Shown: positions 43,507-52,886, counted from the first letter of the stretch. The stretch is DNA of 64,000 nucleotides from Arenibacter hampyeongensis (GCF_002909255.1 NZ_PIOB01000007.1:62001-126000); one strand, 5' to 3'. Notes: generated by a model not told the origin, from the letters alone. Numbers and translations are program-made.

Positions 43507-44670
43507 ATGTCTAGAATATTAGTAATTGAAGATGAATCGGCCATAAGAAGGGTTCTAGTGAAAATTCTTTCGGAAGAAAATGAAAGCTATAAAGTGGAAG
43601 AGGCCGAAGATGGGTTGATGGGATTGGAAACCATAAAAAAAGAGGACTTTGATCTTGTTTTATGTGATATTAAAATGCCAAAAATGGATGGTGTTGAGGT
43701 CTTGGAAGCTGTTCGTAAAATAAAACCTGAAATTCCTTTTATCATGATTTCAGGACACGGGGATCTAGATACTGCCGTGAACACCATGAGGATTGGGGCC
43801 TTCGATTATATTTCCAAACCACCAGATTTAAATAGGTTGTTGACTACGGTGCGCAATGCCTTGGATAGGAAGGAATTGGTGGTAGAAAACAAGATTTTAA
43901 AGAAAAAGGTCAGCAAGAACTATGAAATGATCGGTGAGAGCAAGGAAATCTCCGTAATCAAGGAGATGATAGAGAAAGTGGCTCCTACAGATGCCAGAGT
44001 GCTGATTACAGGTTCAAATGGTACTGGAAAGGAACTTGTGGCGCATTGGATACATGAAAAAAGCGAGAGAAACGCCCACCCTTTGATAGAAGTAAACTGT
44101 GCGGCAATTCCTTCCGAATTAATAGAAAGTGAACTTTTTGGACATGTCAAGGGAGCTTTTACATCAGCGGTCAAGGATAGGGCCGGTAAGTTTGAAGCAG
44201 CAAATAATGGAACCATATTTTTAGACGAAATAGGGGATATGAGTCTGTCGGCACAGGCAAAAGTACTTCGTGCACTTCAAGAAAATAAAATAAGCAGGGT
44301 AGGTTCCGATAAAGATATTAAAGTAGATGTTAGGGTGGTCGCCGCTACCAATAAGAACTTAAAGGAGGAAATAGAAAGCGGAAGGTTCCGTGAGGATTTA
44401 TACCACAGATTGGCCGTGATTTTAATAAAAGTTCCTGCTTTAAATGATAGAAGGGACGATATTCCGTTGCTTATAAAGCATTTCTCCGACAAAATTGCCT
44501 CAGAACAGGGAAGCGCGCCCAAAACATTTTCTTCAAAGGCTATTTCCCTATTAAAGGGGTATGACTGGACTGGAAATATACGTGAATTAAGAAATGTAGT
44601 GGAACGCTTAATAATTCTTGGCGGAAACGAAGTGACCGAAGAGGATGTTAAGTTGTTTGCGAGTAAATAA
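43507..44670 (+). CDS. Sigma-54-dependent response regulator without a DNA-binding domain
   Basis: 387 residues. A receiver domain (about 1-120) has the phospho-acceptor Asp54. A sigma-54 AAA+ domain (about 140-380) has Walker A GSNGTGKE at 169-176, the sigma-54 contact loop as GAFTSA at 216-221 (GAFTGA in most) and Walker B GTIFLDEIGD at 235-244. The chain stops at EEDVKLFASK, so the Fis-type helix-turn-helix of NtrC proteins (usual length 440-480) is absent. It closes the ABC/MscS/barrel operon. No kinase is adjacent. Confidence 0.92.
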   Translation: MSRILVIEDESAIRRVLVKILSEENESYKVEEAEDGLMGLETIKKEDFDLVLCDIKMPKMDGVEVLEAVRKIKPEIPFIMISGHGDLDTAVNTMRIGAFDYISKPPDLNRLLTTVRNALDRKELVVENKILKKKVSKNYEMIGESKEISVIKEMIEKVAPTDARVLITGSNGTGKELVAHWIHEKSERNAHPLIEVNCAAIPSELIESELFGHVKGAFTSAVKDRAGKFEAANNGTIFLDEIGDMSLSAQAKVLRALQENKISRVGSDKDIKVDVRVVAATNKNLKEEIESGRFREDLYHRLAVILIKVPALNDRRDDIPLLIKHFSDKIASEQGSAPKTFSSKAISLLKGYDWTGNIRELRNVVERLIILGGNEVTEEDVKLFASK

Positions 44671-44835
44671 TTCGCACCTTTCGGTATCTTATTTTTTTTA
44701 TAAAAGCTGAATTGAAAAATAAGAATGAAAACTTACTATAGGGTGCCAGAGCGCTAATACTTCTACACCTTTGGAGTGTTAGGTTGCTAGGATTCAACCT
44801 TGGGAATATACTGCCGAATGCCCTTTTGGCAGTTG

Positions 44836-45525
44836 TTATTTTTTGCAGTCACCAAGCCTTGCAAGTGCCTTGGCCGCAATTTCCTTGGTCTTTAGATTAT
44901 AGTATTTTTTGCCTTCCGAAAGGTTTGGCCTCAAAAGTTGCTGTTCACTAATGTTATATACATTTTGTGTAAACGCCTTGGCTTCTTTGCAATCCACGGA
45001 TTCCACTACCTTGTTCAGGGATTGCTTAAACTTCTCCAAGGCGATATCTACTTTGTTTTCAAGGGTTTTGTTATCCAGGAGTTTTTGTGATTTTTTTTCA
45101 GCTATTGCAGTCTTGGTATTCATTGCCAAAACATCATTGTTATATCTACTATCATGTGAGTCGTGTTCATCTAGTGCTTCCAAACTCCCAGAGGCGTTGT
45201 CCAATGCTTTTTTAAGTAATATTTTGGCACTTGGTAAGGAGGTTGCCTTGGTGGCATTGGTTAAATTCACGGAGCTCTCATGGATCAACTCTGTGGCATG
45301 TTCACATCCGCAATCCTCTAATTGTGACTTGGATTTTACTATGGCATTCAATGCCTTGTAAGCAAAATACTTTGTCATATTAATGTCTTCGGTGGCTATG
45401 GCCTTTTCAGTTTGTGATTGAATGTAGCCAATATTGGAGCCGGCGTATTCACAGGCTTTGTTAATTTTAAAAGAGGAGAAAATAAACATTGTAAAAGAAC
45501 AAACAGCTATAACGGAAAGTCTCAT
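44836..45525 (-). CDS. Exported helical protein of unknown function
   Basis: 229 residues with a signal peptide (about 1-22). The rest is predicted helical and rich in Lys, Ala and Ser, with a CGC and a SVDCKEA cysteine region. I do not recognise the family. It is convergent with the sigma-54 regulator gene. Confidence 0.75.
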   Translation of the reverse strand: MRLSVIAVCSFTMFIFSSFKINKACEYAGSNIGYIQSQTEKAIATEDINMTKYFAYKALNAIVKSKSQLEDCGCEHATELIHESSVNLTNATKATSLPSAKILLKKALDNASGSLEALDEHDSHDSRYNNDVLAMNTKTAIAEKKSQKLLDNKTLENKVDIALEKFKQSLNKVVESVDCKEAKAFTQNVYNISEQQLLRPNLSEGKKYYNLKTKEIAAKALARLGDCKK

Positions 45526-45943
45526 AAAGTAGGTTTTAGTTTCTTGTTATACTGGGAGATATAACCTTGTAAAGGTAATCCTACGACCATAATTTTCCAT
45601 GTTTATTCGATGAAGTACAGTGGTTGATTTGGTTTTTAGACGAACTGAAGCTTTCTTCGGATATATGGTAGTTTTTTTTCGCAGGATTGGCCGATATTCC
45701 ATCGACAAAACTCCTAATCTTTATTCAAGGTCCTATAAAATAATGTAAAGCAATTCCTTAAAATTGGGTTTTATATTGAAACCTTGTGTTTCCCTTAACG
45801 ACTGGAACGGTCTTCATATTTGTTCCAAAGGCCATGGAAATCAGGCTTCCTAAAAAAATCAAGCTTTAACTTCTAGGTAATTTGAATAATTTCATATATT
45901 TTTTGTTTCTAATTGCTCTCTATGGGAGCACTAAACATTATCC
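45526..45943. other. Intergenic region, no feature seen
   Basis: 418 bases between the helical exported protein (-) and PPK2 (+), which are divergent. No coding frame and no clear TAnnTTTG element for either gene; the sequence near 45896-45905 comes close (one extra T). Confidence 0.5.
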
Positions 45944-46822
45944 ATGAAAAATATAGAGGCAGCTACTTATAGGGTTGATAGTGAAATTGAATTGGCAAAT
46001 TCCAATACTAGGGAAGATCTAGATTCGTCCGATAAAAAATTAAGGAGGGCGCTGGAAAATATTAGGATTGAGCTGGGAGAATTTCAGGACACCATGTATG
46101 CCCATGGCAAATACAGTGTACTAATTTGTTTACAGGGTACAGATACAGCTGGGAAGGACAGCCTGATACGGGAAGTTTTTAAAGATTTTAACGCAAGGGG
46201 AGTGGTTGTCCACAGTTTTAAAGTGCCTACAGAATTGGAATTAAAGCACGATTACATTTGGAGGCACTACATAGCCCTTCCGCCCAAGGGGAAATTTGGG
46301 GTATTTAATCGGACACATTATGAGAACGTTCTGGTAACAAGGGTACATCCGGAATATATTATGAATGAACATATCCCTGGAATCCACATGGTATCGGATA
46401 TAGACCAAAGTTTTTGGGACAAACGGTTTGAACAAATAAATAATTTTGAGCGCCACGTTGCGGAAAACGGAACCATTATTTTCAAATTTTTTCTGCATTT
46501 GTCCAAAGAAGAGCAGCGACAGCGCCTGCTACGTAGATTGGCCTTAAGGAAGAAAAATTGGAAGTTTTCCCCAGGCGATTTAAAGGAAAGGCTAATCTGG
46601 GATAAATACCAAAAGTGTTATGAGGAGGCAATCAACAACACCTCAAAACCTCACGCACCTTGGTTTGTAATTCCATCCGACAATAAAAAGGCTGCCCGTG
46701 TAATTGTTGCCGCCATTTTACTGGAAGAGTTAAAAAAATACAAAGATATAAGGGAACCGGAACTGGATGATAAAATAAAAGCTAATTTAGAAGAATATAA
46801 AAAACAACTGGAAAACGAATGA
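45944..46822 (+). CDS. ppk2: Polyphosphate kinase 2 family protein
   Basis: 292 residues, cytosolic. The P-loop reads GTDTAGKD at 65-72, and the PPK2 core continues with FNRTHYENVLVTRVHPE and the arginine-rich lid. PPK2 enzymes use polyphosphate to phosphorylate nucleotides. The sequence resembles the PPK2-related group TIGR03709 (class III-like) more than classic class I, so mono- or dinucleotide preference is unknown. Its stop overlaps the M28 gene by 4 bases. Confidence 0.92.
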   Translation: MKNIEAATYRVDSEIELANSNTREDLDSSDKKLRRALENIRIELGEFQDTMYAHGKYSVLICLQGTDTAGKDSLIREVFKDFNARGVVVHSFKVPTELELKHDYIWRHYIALPPKGKFGVFNRTHYENVLVTRVHPEYIMNEHIPGIHMVSDIDQSFWDKRFEQINNFERHVAENGTIIFKFFLHLSKEEQRQRLLRRLALRKKNWKFSPGDLKERLIWDKYQKCYEEAINNTSKPHAPWFVIPSDNKKAARVIVAAILLEELKKYKDIREPELDDKIKANLEEYKKQLENE

Positions 46823-48192
46823 GGTATTTATTGGTAGTATTTCTACTTTTAGTAACACAGATTGAAGCGCAGAACAATGATCAAACTCAGATTAAGGAAA
46901 TTTATAATTCGGCTCTTACCAATGGTAACGGCTATGCTTGGTTAAATTATTTGTCCAATCAAATAGGAGGACGACTTTCCGGTTCATTACAGGCTCAAAA
47001 GGCGGTAGATTACACTAAAAAAGTCTTGGATTCCATGGGTCTAGATCGGGTTTGGCTCCAGCCCGTCAAGGTGCCCAAATGGGTGAGGGGTACACCGGAA
47101 TTTGCCTATATGGAAAGTGATCCTGGATTAACCAATAATGTACCCATTTGTGCATTGGGAGGGTCTATCGCAACCCCTTTTGGTGGTATTAAGGCAGGGG
47201 TGGTAGAGGTAATTGGCATTGAAGGGTTAAAAGCTTTGGGGAAAGAAAAAATTCAAGGTAAGATCGTGTTTTTTAATAAACCGATGGATCCTGCCAATAT
47301 CAATACCTTTCAATCCTATAAAGATTGCTCTGACCAGCGATATTCAGGTGCTTCCGAAGCTGCTAAATACGGTGCTGTAGGAGTTATTGTTAGATCTTTA
47401 AACCTGCGGTTGGACGACTTCCCGCATACCGGTGCAATGAGTTATGGGGACACCACAATGGCGGATAGGATTCCAGCAGCGGCCATTAGTACAAACGGCG
47501 CTGAATTGCTCAGTGCGACCCTCAAGTTAAATCCTGGCATAAATTTTTTCTTTAGGCAAAATTGTAAAATTTTACCGGACGAAGATTCTTTTAATGTAAT
47601 TGGGGAGATAAAGGGTAGTACATATCCAAATGAGGTTTTGGTAGTTGGCGGCCATTTGGACTCATGGGACTTGGGAGATGGCTCACATGATGATGGTGCC
47701 GGATGTGTGCAAAGTATGGAAGTTCTAAGATTGCTCAAGGCTACTGGATATAAGCCTAAACGGACTATACGGGTGGTGCTCTTTATGAACGAGGAAAACG
47801 GACTTCGCGGAGGCACTACTTATGCCGAACAAGCGTCCAAAAATAATGAAAAACATATTTTTGCGTTGGAAAGTGATTCGGGTGGATTTACCCCGCGTGG
47901 CTTTTCATTTGATTGTGACCAAGCTAATTTTAGTCAGGTAGAAAGCTGGAAAAGTTTGTTTGAACCCTATTTGGTGCATTTGTTCACAAAAGGAGGAAGT
48001 GGTGCGGATATAGGACCATTAAAAAATGATAAGATTGTTTTGGCAGGTTTAAGACCTGATTCACAACGCTATTTTGATCATCACCATTCGGCAAATGATA
48101 CCTTCGCCCATGTAAATAAAAGGGAATTGGAACTTGGAGCAGCTTCCATGGCCAGTTTAATATATCTCTTCGATCAATATGGTATTAAATAA
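46819..48192 (+). CDS. Secreted M28 family zinc peptidase
   Basis: 457 residues with a signal peptide ending near EAQ. M28 metal ligands are visible: His279 and Asp281 in GGHLDSWD, Asp291 in SHDDGAG, Glu325/326 in FMNEENG, Asp353 in ESDSGG and a His in HHHSANDTF near 422. An inserted PA-like domain lies at about 125-245. The domain order fits a carboxypeptidase Q-like peptidase. The start overlaps PPK2 by 4 bases. Confidence 0.92.
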   Translation: MRYLLVVFLLLVTQIEAQNNDQTQIKEIYNSALTNGNGYAWLNYLSNQIGGRLSGSLQAQKAVDYTKKVLDSMGLDRVWLQPVKVPKWVRGTPEFAYMESDPGLTNNVPICALGGSIATPFGGIKAGVVEVIGIEGLKALGKEKIQGKIVFFNKPMDPANINTFQSYKDCSDQRYSGASEAAKYGAVGVIVRSLNLRLDDFPHTGAMSYGDTTMADRIPAAAISTNGAELLSATLKLNPGINFFFRQNCKILPDEDSFNVIGEIKGSTYPNEVLVVGGHLDSWDLGDGSHDDGAGCVQSMEVLRLLKATGYKPKRTIRVVLFMNEENGLRGGTTYAEQASKNNEKHIFALESDSGGFTPRGFSFDCDQANFSQVESWKSLFEPYLVHLFTKGGSGADIGPLKNDKIVLAGLRPDSQRYFDHHHSANDTFAHVNKRELELGAASMASLIYLFDQYGIK

Positions 48193-48317
48193 ATACGGAC
48201 TCTGTCGACCATTAATTTGGCGTAAATATGAGTAATCCAGGATTTTTTTATGTGTAGTGGAGGTTCCGAACGTCCCTTCTATACTCCCAAGACTTTTCTA
48301 AACAGAAAACTTATCCT

Positions 48318-48325
48318 TACCTTTG
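48318..48325 (+). promoter_or_regulatory. -7 promoter element of the cytosolic dual PPIase gene
   Basis: TACCTTTG matches TAnnTTTG, 23 bases before the ATG at 48349. Confidence 0.5.
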
Positions 48326-48348
48326 CAGACTAATAAAAAAACAGCGAT

Positions 48349-49281
48349 ATGCAAGACGGAATTTACGCAAAATTCAATACTTCTAAAGGAGAAATAGTGG
48401 TAAAGCTTACCCATGATAAAACACCTGGGACGGTTGGTAACTTTGTAGCCTTGGCAGAAGGCAATTTGGAAAATAGTATTAAAGCACAAGGAAAACCATA
48501 TTATGATGGTTTAAAATTCCATAGGGTTATTCCAGATTTCATGATTCAAGGTGGATGTCCACTTGGAACGGGAACTGGCGATGGCGGTTATAAATTTGAC
48601 GATGAATTTCATCCAGATCTTTCACATGACGGACCTGGTGTACTTTCTATGGCCAATGCAGGTCCGGGAACTAACGGGACACAATTTTTTATAACCCACG
48701 TGGCTACTCCTTGGTTAGACAACAAGCATACTGTTTTTGGACATGTTGTTGAAGGGCAGGATATAGTGGATGCTATAAAACAAGGAGATAAAATTGAAAG
48801 TCTAACCATTGAAAGAATTGGGGCCGAAGCCGATAAATGGAATGCTGTTGAAGCATTTAGAACTTTTGAAGGTTCAAGAGAAAAGAGGCTGGCGGAAGAA
48901 AAGAAAAAAATGGCTGCCGAACTGGATAAGGTTGCAGCTGGTTTTAAAGAAACTGCAAGCGGACTTAGATATAAAATAATTCAAGAGGGAAAAGGCGATA
49001 AATCCGTAAGCGGAAAAAATGTTTCCGTACACTATGAAGGTTCTTTGTTGGACGGACAAGTTTTTGATTCTTCCTATAAGAGAAAGGAGCCCATTAGCTT
49101 TCAATTAGGTGTTGGTCAGGTAATTCCCGGATGGGACGAAGGTATCGGTCTATTGAAAGTAGGGGATAAGGCCAGATTCGTTATTCCATCCAATTTGGGA
49201 TATGGTAGCGCTGGTGCAGGAGGAGTAATTCCACCAAATGCCACACTAATATTTGACGTTGAATTAATGGGGATAAGTTAA
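48349..49281 (+). CDS. Cytosolic cyclophilin-FKBP dual peptidyl-prolyl isomerase
   Basis: 310 residues with no signal peptide. Residues about 1-155 are a cyclophilin domain with His58/Arg59 in FHR and MIQGGC; about 156-205 is a charged helical linker; 206-310 is an FKBP domain ([38 protein letters not shown]). It is the cytosolic counterpart of the lipoprotein at 3198-4304, with the same domain order. Dual immunophilins of this sort are known from flavobacteria. Confidence 0.93.
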   Translation: MQDGIYAKFNTSKGEIVVKLTHDKTPGTVGNFVALAEGNLENSIKAQGKPYYDGLKFHRVIPDFMIQGGCPLGTGTGDGGYKFDDEFHPDLSHDGPGVLSMANAGPGTNGTQFFITHVATPWLDNKHTVFGHVVEGQDIVDAIKQGDKIESLTIERIGAEADKWNAVEAFRTFEGSREKRLAEEKKKMAAELDKVAAGFKETASGLRYKIIQEGKGDKSVSGKNVSVHYEGSLLDGQVFDSSYKRKEPISFQLGVGQVIPGWDEGIGLLKVGDKARFVIPSNLGYGSAGAGGVIPPNATLIFDVELMGIS

Positions 49282-49304
49282 TGATCCAAGTAAAATAAAG
49301 TGGT

Positions 49305-49333
49305 AAGGTTCTAAGAAATTAGAACCTTTTTTT
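49305..49333 (+). terminator. Intrinsic terminator after the dual PPIase gene
   Basis: AAGGTTCTAA (49305-49314) pairs with TTAGAACCTT (49319-49328) around GAAA, followed by T-run. Confidence 0.9.
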
Positions 49334-49403
49334 TGCCCATCGGACTAAAATTTAAAAATCCATATGGAAATTTGACCTAATGGAATTAGGTTAAAGCACT
49401 GAT

Positions 49404-49490
49404 CTATCTTTTGGTCCTGTTAAGGCTTAATACCAATAGTGCTATATTTATTACCAATAAGGATAAGAGAATGGTGAAAAAAGTGGTCAT
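49404..49490 (-). CDS. Putative 28-residue membrane microprotein
   Basis: Reading the minus strand from the ATG at 49490 to the TAG at 49404-49406 gives 28 residues: one hydrophobic helix opening MTTFFTILLSLLVIN and ending in a basic NRTKR. It matches the opening of the 58-residue protein at 32610-32786 (MVTFFSILLVLIGIN) at most positions. A small hairpin (49375-49391) lies just after it. It could be a true microprotein or a decayed copy. Confidence 0.45.
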   Translation of the reverse strand: MTTFFTILLSLLVINIALLVLSLNRTKR

Positions 49491-49668
49491 GTAATAGTTA
49501 TTTATAATGAGATATTCTTAGTGTTCGTATTTAAGATGACGAAAGGGATAAAAGGTTGCGTATAGAAATAAATATTATATGGACCGGTTAAAAATCTGTA
49601 GTGAATAGTGTAATAAAATATACATTTTAAATATTATTAATTTTCTTTTGGTTTAGGGGTATAAAAAA

Positions 49669-49688
49669 ACCCATCCTAATGGATGGGT
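49669..49688 (-). terminator. Intrinsic terminator of the cold-shock gene
   Basis: ACCCATCC (49669-49676) pairs with GGATGGGT (49681-49688) around TAAT; the minus strand then reads a T-run. Confidence 0.88.
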
Positions 49689-49720
49689 TCTATTTTCTAA
49701 AAAAAATTGTACCGTAATTA

Positions 49721-49912
49721 TTAAATCACTTTTACATTTACTGCGTTCAATCCTTTTTTACCTTGTTGTAGTTCAAATTCTACAACATCACCTTCACGAA
49801 TTTCGTCGATTAAGCCAGAAATGTGTACAAAGTGATCTTCGCTTGAGCCATCTTCAGTGATAAATCCGAATCCTTTGGAGTCATTGAAGAATTTTACTGT
49901 TCCTTTATTCAT
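49721..49912 (-). CDS. cspA: Cold-shock protein, CspA family
   Basis: 63 residues, one cold-shock domain with RNP1 KGFGFIT and RNP2 DHFVHIS. It binds single-stranded RNA and DNA. A near -7 box (CGAAGATA on the plus strand, 49942-49949, one mismatch) lies 29 bases upstream. I saw no long structured leader of the E. coli cspA kind. Confidence 0.94.
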   Translation of the reverse strand: MNKGTVKFFNDSKGFGFITEDGSSEDHFVHISGLIDEIREGDVVEFELQQGKKGLNAVNVKVI

Positions 49913-50274
49913 TATAAAAAATTAAAAAAATTAAATTAGGCACGAAGATAGGGTTTAATTATTTAACTACATGATTTTTTGATAGTTATATTTTTTAAAC
50001 TGGGTTCGGATATGCCGGGGAATATAAATTAAGCGGCTAATTAACTGTGCGTTAATGGTCTTGGTCCAATACTTATTTTCTTGCACCAATTAAACTTAAT
50101 CCTTTTCTTGGAACTATAATGCAATAAGTTTATGTTTCCCGGCGAAAGTAAATTATGTTGGGATCTTGCGGTCTACAATTAAATATGGTCGAGTTTCACC
50201 GGTTTTTTATACAATAAAGTCTTCCGTAAACAGGAAGACTTTATGTTTATAATATGTTGTTAGCCGATAAGTTA
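49913..50274. other. Intergenic region between cspA and the peroxiredoxin gene
   Basis: 362 bases. Contains the cspA promoter candidate and the peroxiredoxin terminator (50214). No coding frame in the rest. Confidence 0.5.
50214..50244 (-). terminator. Intrinsic terminator of the peroxiredoxin gene
   Basis: ATAAAGTCTTCC (50214-50225) pairs with GGAAGACTTTAT (50233-50244) around a 7-base loop. Confidence 0.85.
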
Positions 50275-50913
50275 TTAAATATTGGGCTGCGGTGTCATTC
50301 TTAAATAAGGCTTAATTTCTTCTACCCCTTTAGTAAATATTTTTTTGGCATCATCAGTATTTATGGACGGACTAATTACAACACGATCGCCATTTTCCCA
50401 GTTAGCTGGGGTGGCCACCTTGTGGTAAGCAGTTAATTGAAGCGAATCTATCACCCTAAGCAATTCGTGAAAATTACGGCCTGTAGACGCTGGATAAGTG
50501 ATAATTAGCTTAACAGCTTTGTCTGGTCCTATTATATAAACGGAACGCACTGTTAGGCTGTCATTCGCATTTGGATGAATCATATCGTACAAGGTGGAAA
50601 CCTTTTTGTCCTCGTCTGCAATAATGGGAAAGTTAACTGTGGTATGCTGTGTTTCATTTATATCCTTTATCCATTCTCCATGTGATGCCACACCGTCAAC
50701 ACTAAGAGCCAGCATTTTTACATTACGTTTATCAAACTCTGCTTTAAATTTTGCAGCAGTTCCCAACTCAGTGGTACAAACAGGAGTAAAATCGGCTGGG
50801 TGTGAAAACAAGATTCCCCATCCATCGCCTAAATAATCATATAAATTGATCATTCCCATTGAACTATCTGCCGTAAAATCAGGGGCCGTGTCGCCCAATC
50901 GTATAGTTGCCAT
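50275..50913 (-). CDS. 1-Cys peroxiredoxin (Prx6-like)
   Basis: 212 residues, cytosolic. The peroxidatic cysteine is Cys46 in PVCTTELG, and no resolving cysteine is present in the usual C-terminal site, which fits the 1-Cys Prx6 group. The C-terminal extension PYLRMTPQPN is also typical. It reduces hydrogen peroxide and organic peroxides. Confidence 0.93.
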   Translation of the reverse strand: MATIRLGDTAPDFTADSSMGMINLYDYLGDGWGILFSHPADFTPVCTTELGTAAKFKAEFDKRNVKMLALSVDGVASHGEWIKDINETQHTTVNFPIIADEDKKVSTLYDMIHPNANDSLTVRSVYIIGPDKAVKLIITYPASTGRNFHELLRVIDSLQLTAYHKVATPANWENGDRVVISPSINTDDAKKIFTKGVEEIKPYLRMTPQPNI

Positions 50914-51276
50914 ATTATAGTGATTTAGTTAAAAATTAATATCCTATAAATTTAGTAGATTACATTGTAATCGACTTTTTTAAAAGGTTAAAAAAGTATT
51001 AAAATTTAACAAAAACACCTGGTTGTTTAATATTTATGCCCATCAAATTTACTTAGGTTTTCAGCATTTAACAATTTGAATGTCAATAAGTAGCGCATTT
51101 CCCTTAAAGGATTTTTAGAGTAACTAGTTTTCTGAAATTTTAATACGAATAAATCTATGAGTCTAATTTTAAGTCATATTTGCGGCACTATTGCCAAAGA
51201 CCATAATTTATAACATCAACACAATTTTTTAATTGGATATCTATTAATTTGAATCAAACTTCTTTAATTTTATGGT
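50914..51276. other. Intergenic region, no feature seen
   Basis: 363 bases between the divergent peroxiredoxin and YfiT/DinB genes. AT-rich; no clear TAnnTTTG box, operator or reading frame. Confidence 0.4.
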
Positions 51277-51828
51277 ATGGAAGAAAGAACTTTAGAAGAA
51301 TTGAAATATCCCATTGGCCATTTCGCTTTTACCAAAAAAGTAAGTGATGTAATTTTGTCCGATTGGATTTCTGAACTGGAGGCACTACCTACCCGTTTGG
51401 AAGACTTGGTGATTAATCTGAACGATGAGCAGTTAAATACTCCTTATCGACCAGGTGGTTGGTCTATAAGACAAGTGGTCCATCACATGGCAGATAGTCA
51501 TCACCATAGTTATACCAGGTTTAAATGGGCTTTGACGGAAGATAGACCAATAATCAAAGCGTATGATGAAAAAGAATGGAGCAATTTATTGGATGCCAAT
51601 AATGCACCAATTGCCTTATCTTTGGATTACCTAAAGGCACTACATGCAAAATTGGTTTACCTTTTAAGGGGTTTGTCCAAGGAAGATTTGGAAAGAGTGT
51701 ATATTCATCCCGATGGCAATGTGGAGGTTAGCCTTATGGAGAATATTGGAAAATATGCCTGGCATGGCAATCATCATCTGGCACATATAGAAGGTTTAAT
51801 AGAGCGGAAAGGTTGGTGTTTTCCATAG
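51277..51828 (+). CDS. YfiT/DinB-family putative metal-dependent protein
   Basis: 183 residues. The DinB/YfiT four-helix fold is indicated by the metal-binding histidines: VVHHMADSHHHS (around 68-77) and the C-terminal HGNHHLAHI. YfiT-type members include bacillithiol transferases; Bacteroidota make bacillithiol, so that role is possible but not shown here. Confidence 0.88.
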   Translation: MEERTLEELKYPIGHFAFTKKVSDVILSDWISELEALPTRLEDLVINLNDEQLNTPYRPGGWSIRQVVHHMADSHHHSYTRFKWALTEDRPIIKAYDEKEWSNLLDANNAPIALSLDYLKALHAKLVYLLRGLSKEDLERVYIHPDGNVEVSLMENIGKYAWHGNHHLAHIEGLIERKGWCFP

Positions 51829-51912
51829 TCCCTTTTGAACAATACAATTTGCATCCCTACCAACCATAAAGTCACTACATTAAAACAAAATGTAGAGATC
51901 AACCGGTGGTTA

Positions 51913-52470
51913 TTATTTTTTCCATTTTATATTGCAGCCCATACTGGGTTTTTGGATTGCATTTATTTCCTTTCCTTCAAGTAGGGAGTCCATGGCGGCT
52001 TTCAGATCTCCACCGGTCACCGGGATTCCATTTCCAGGACGGGAGCTATCAAATTGACCGCGATATACCAATATTAAATTAGCGTCGAACAGGTAGAAAT
52101 CCGGAGTACACGCTGCTTCATATGCTTTGGCTACTTCTTGTGATTCATCGTACAGATACGGAAAAGAATACTTTTGTTCCACACTGATCAACTTCATTAA
52201 ATGTGGTGCATCTTGCGGATAGTTATCCACGTCATTACTGGATATTGCAATAAATGAAATACCTTTATGTTGGTACTCTATTGCGGTTTTGGCGATTTCG
52301 GCATTAAGGTGCTTAACAAAAGGGCAATGGTTGCAAATAAACATGATCACGGTACCTTCGGTGCCCTTTAATTCTTGAAGGCTTTTGCGTTTTTCCGCTG
52401 TGGTATCGAACAATTTAAAGTTAGGGGCTATTGTGCCCAAGGGCAACATATTACTGGATGTATTGGCCAT
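51913..52470 (-). CDS. Thioredoxin-fold protein (AhpC/TSA, CxxC)
   Basis: 185 residues from ATG 52470. The thioredoxin-fold redox pair is Cys46-Asn-His-Cys49 (FICNHCPFVKH). The GIPVTGGDLKAAMD end is typical of a stand-alone thioredoxin family protein often found in Bacteroidota and cyanobacteria. No signal peptide. The longer frame from 52503 overlaps a -7 box. Confidence 0.88.
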   Translation of the reverse strand: MANTSSNMLPLGTIAPNFKLFDTTAEKRKSLQELKGTEGTVIMFICNHCPFVKHLNAEIAKTAIEYQHKGISFIAISSNDVDNYPQDAPHLMKLISVEQKYSFPYLYDESQEVAKAYEAACTPDFYLFDANLILVYRGQFDSSRPGNGIPVTGGDLKAAMDSLLEGKEINAIQKPSMGCNIKWKK

Positions 52471-52500
52471 GACTTTATTATTTTGAGGATAGGTCCTATG

Positions 52501-52508
52501 CAAAGTTA
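52501..52508 (-). promoter_or_regulatory. -7 promoter element of the thioredoxin-fold gene
   Basis: Plus strand CAAAGTTA reads TAACTTTG on the minus strand, 30 bases before ATG 52470. Confidence 0.45.
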
Positions 52509-52580
52509 AGGGAAATTAAAGATTCTTTTATGCGGATCATGTATTAGTTATTTTTTTTATGAACCTTAAAATATGGGGTA

Positions 52581-52886
52581 ATGAGAAATTCAAATACAGT
52601 ATTATCGGAGGCTATAACTGACCTAAATAAGGCTGTTTTCACAGAAAATATAAACTTATGTGATGTGGAAATAAAAAATATAAAAATAAAACGGACACTG
52701 CCTGTAAAGGATTTTAAAATAGTTCAATTCTTTAGGTTTGAAGGAATGAGCGATCCGGATGATAATATGGTCCTTTTTACCATTAAAACTTCGAGCGGGG
52801 ATAAGGGTCTTTTAGTGGGCGCATATGGGGCATATTCAGGAAATATCCCCAAAAGAAATATGGATAAACGCAGAATTGTTATATGA
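52581..52886 (+). CDS. Conserved small protein often labelled phosphoribosylpyrophosphate synthetase
   Basis: 101 residues. The FRFEGMSDPDDNMVLFTI and GLLVGAYGAYSG segments match a flavobacterial family I know under that label, but there is no PRPP synthetase fold, so the name should not be trusted. It overlaps csaA by 4 bases (ATGA). Confidence 0.75.
   Translation: MRNSNTVLSEAITDLNKAVFTENINLCDVEIKNIKIKRTLPVKDFKIVQFFRFEGMSDPDDNMVLFTIKTSSGDKGLLVGAYGAYSGNIPKRNMDKRRIVI

Larger units (their letters stand above)
49282..49720. other. Intergenic region with terminators and a microprotein frame
   Basis: 439 bases between the dual PPIase and the convergent csp gene. It contains the PPIase terminator (49305), the 28-codon frame (49404-49490) with a hairpin after it (49375-49391), and the csp terminator (49669). 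The stretch 49500-49660 is AT-rich with nothing I can name. Confidence 0.6.

Noticed and set aside
44780..44835. Hairpin ACTGCC/GGCAGT as terminator of the sigma-54 operon
   Set aside because: The stem is only 6 bp with a 12-base loop, and the following T-run overlaps the convergent gene's end; evidence is too weak.
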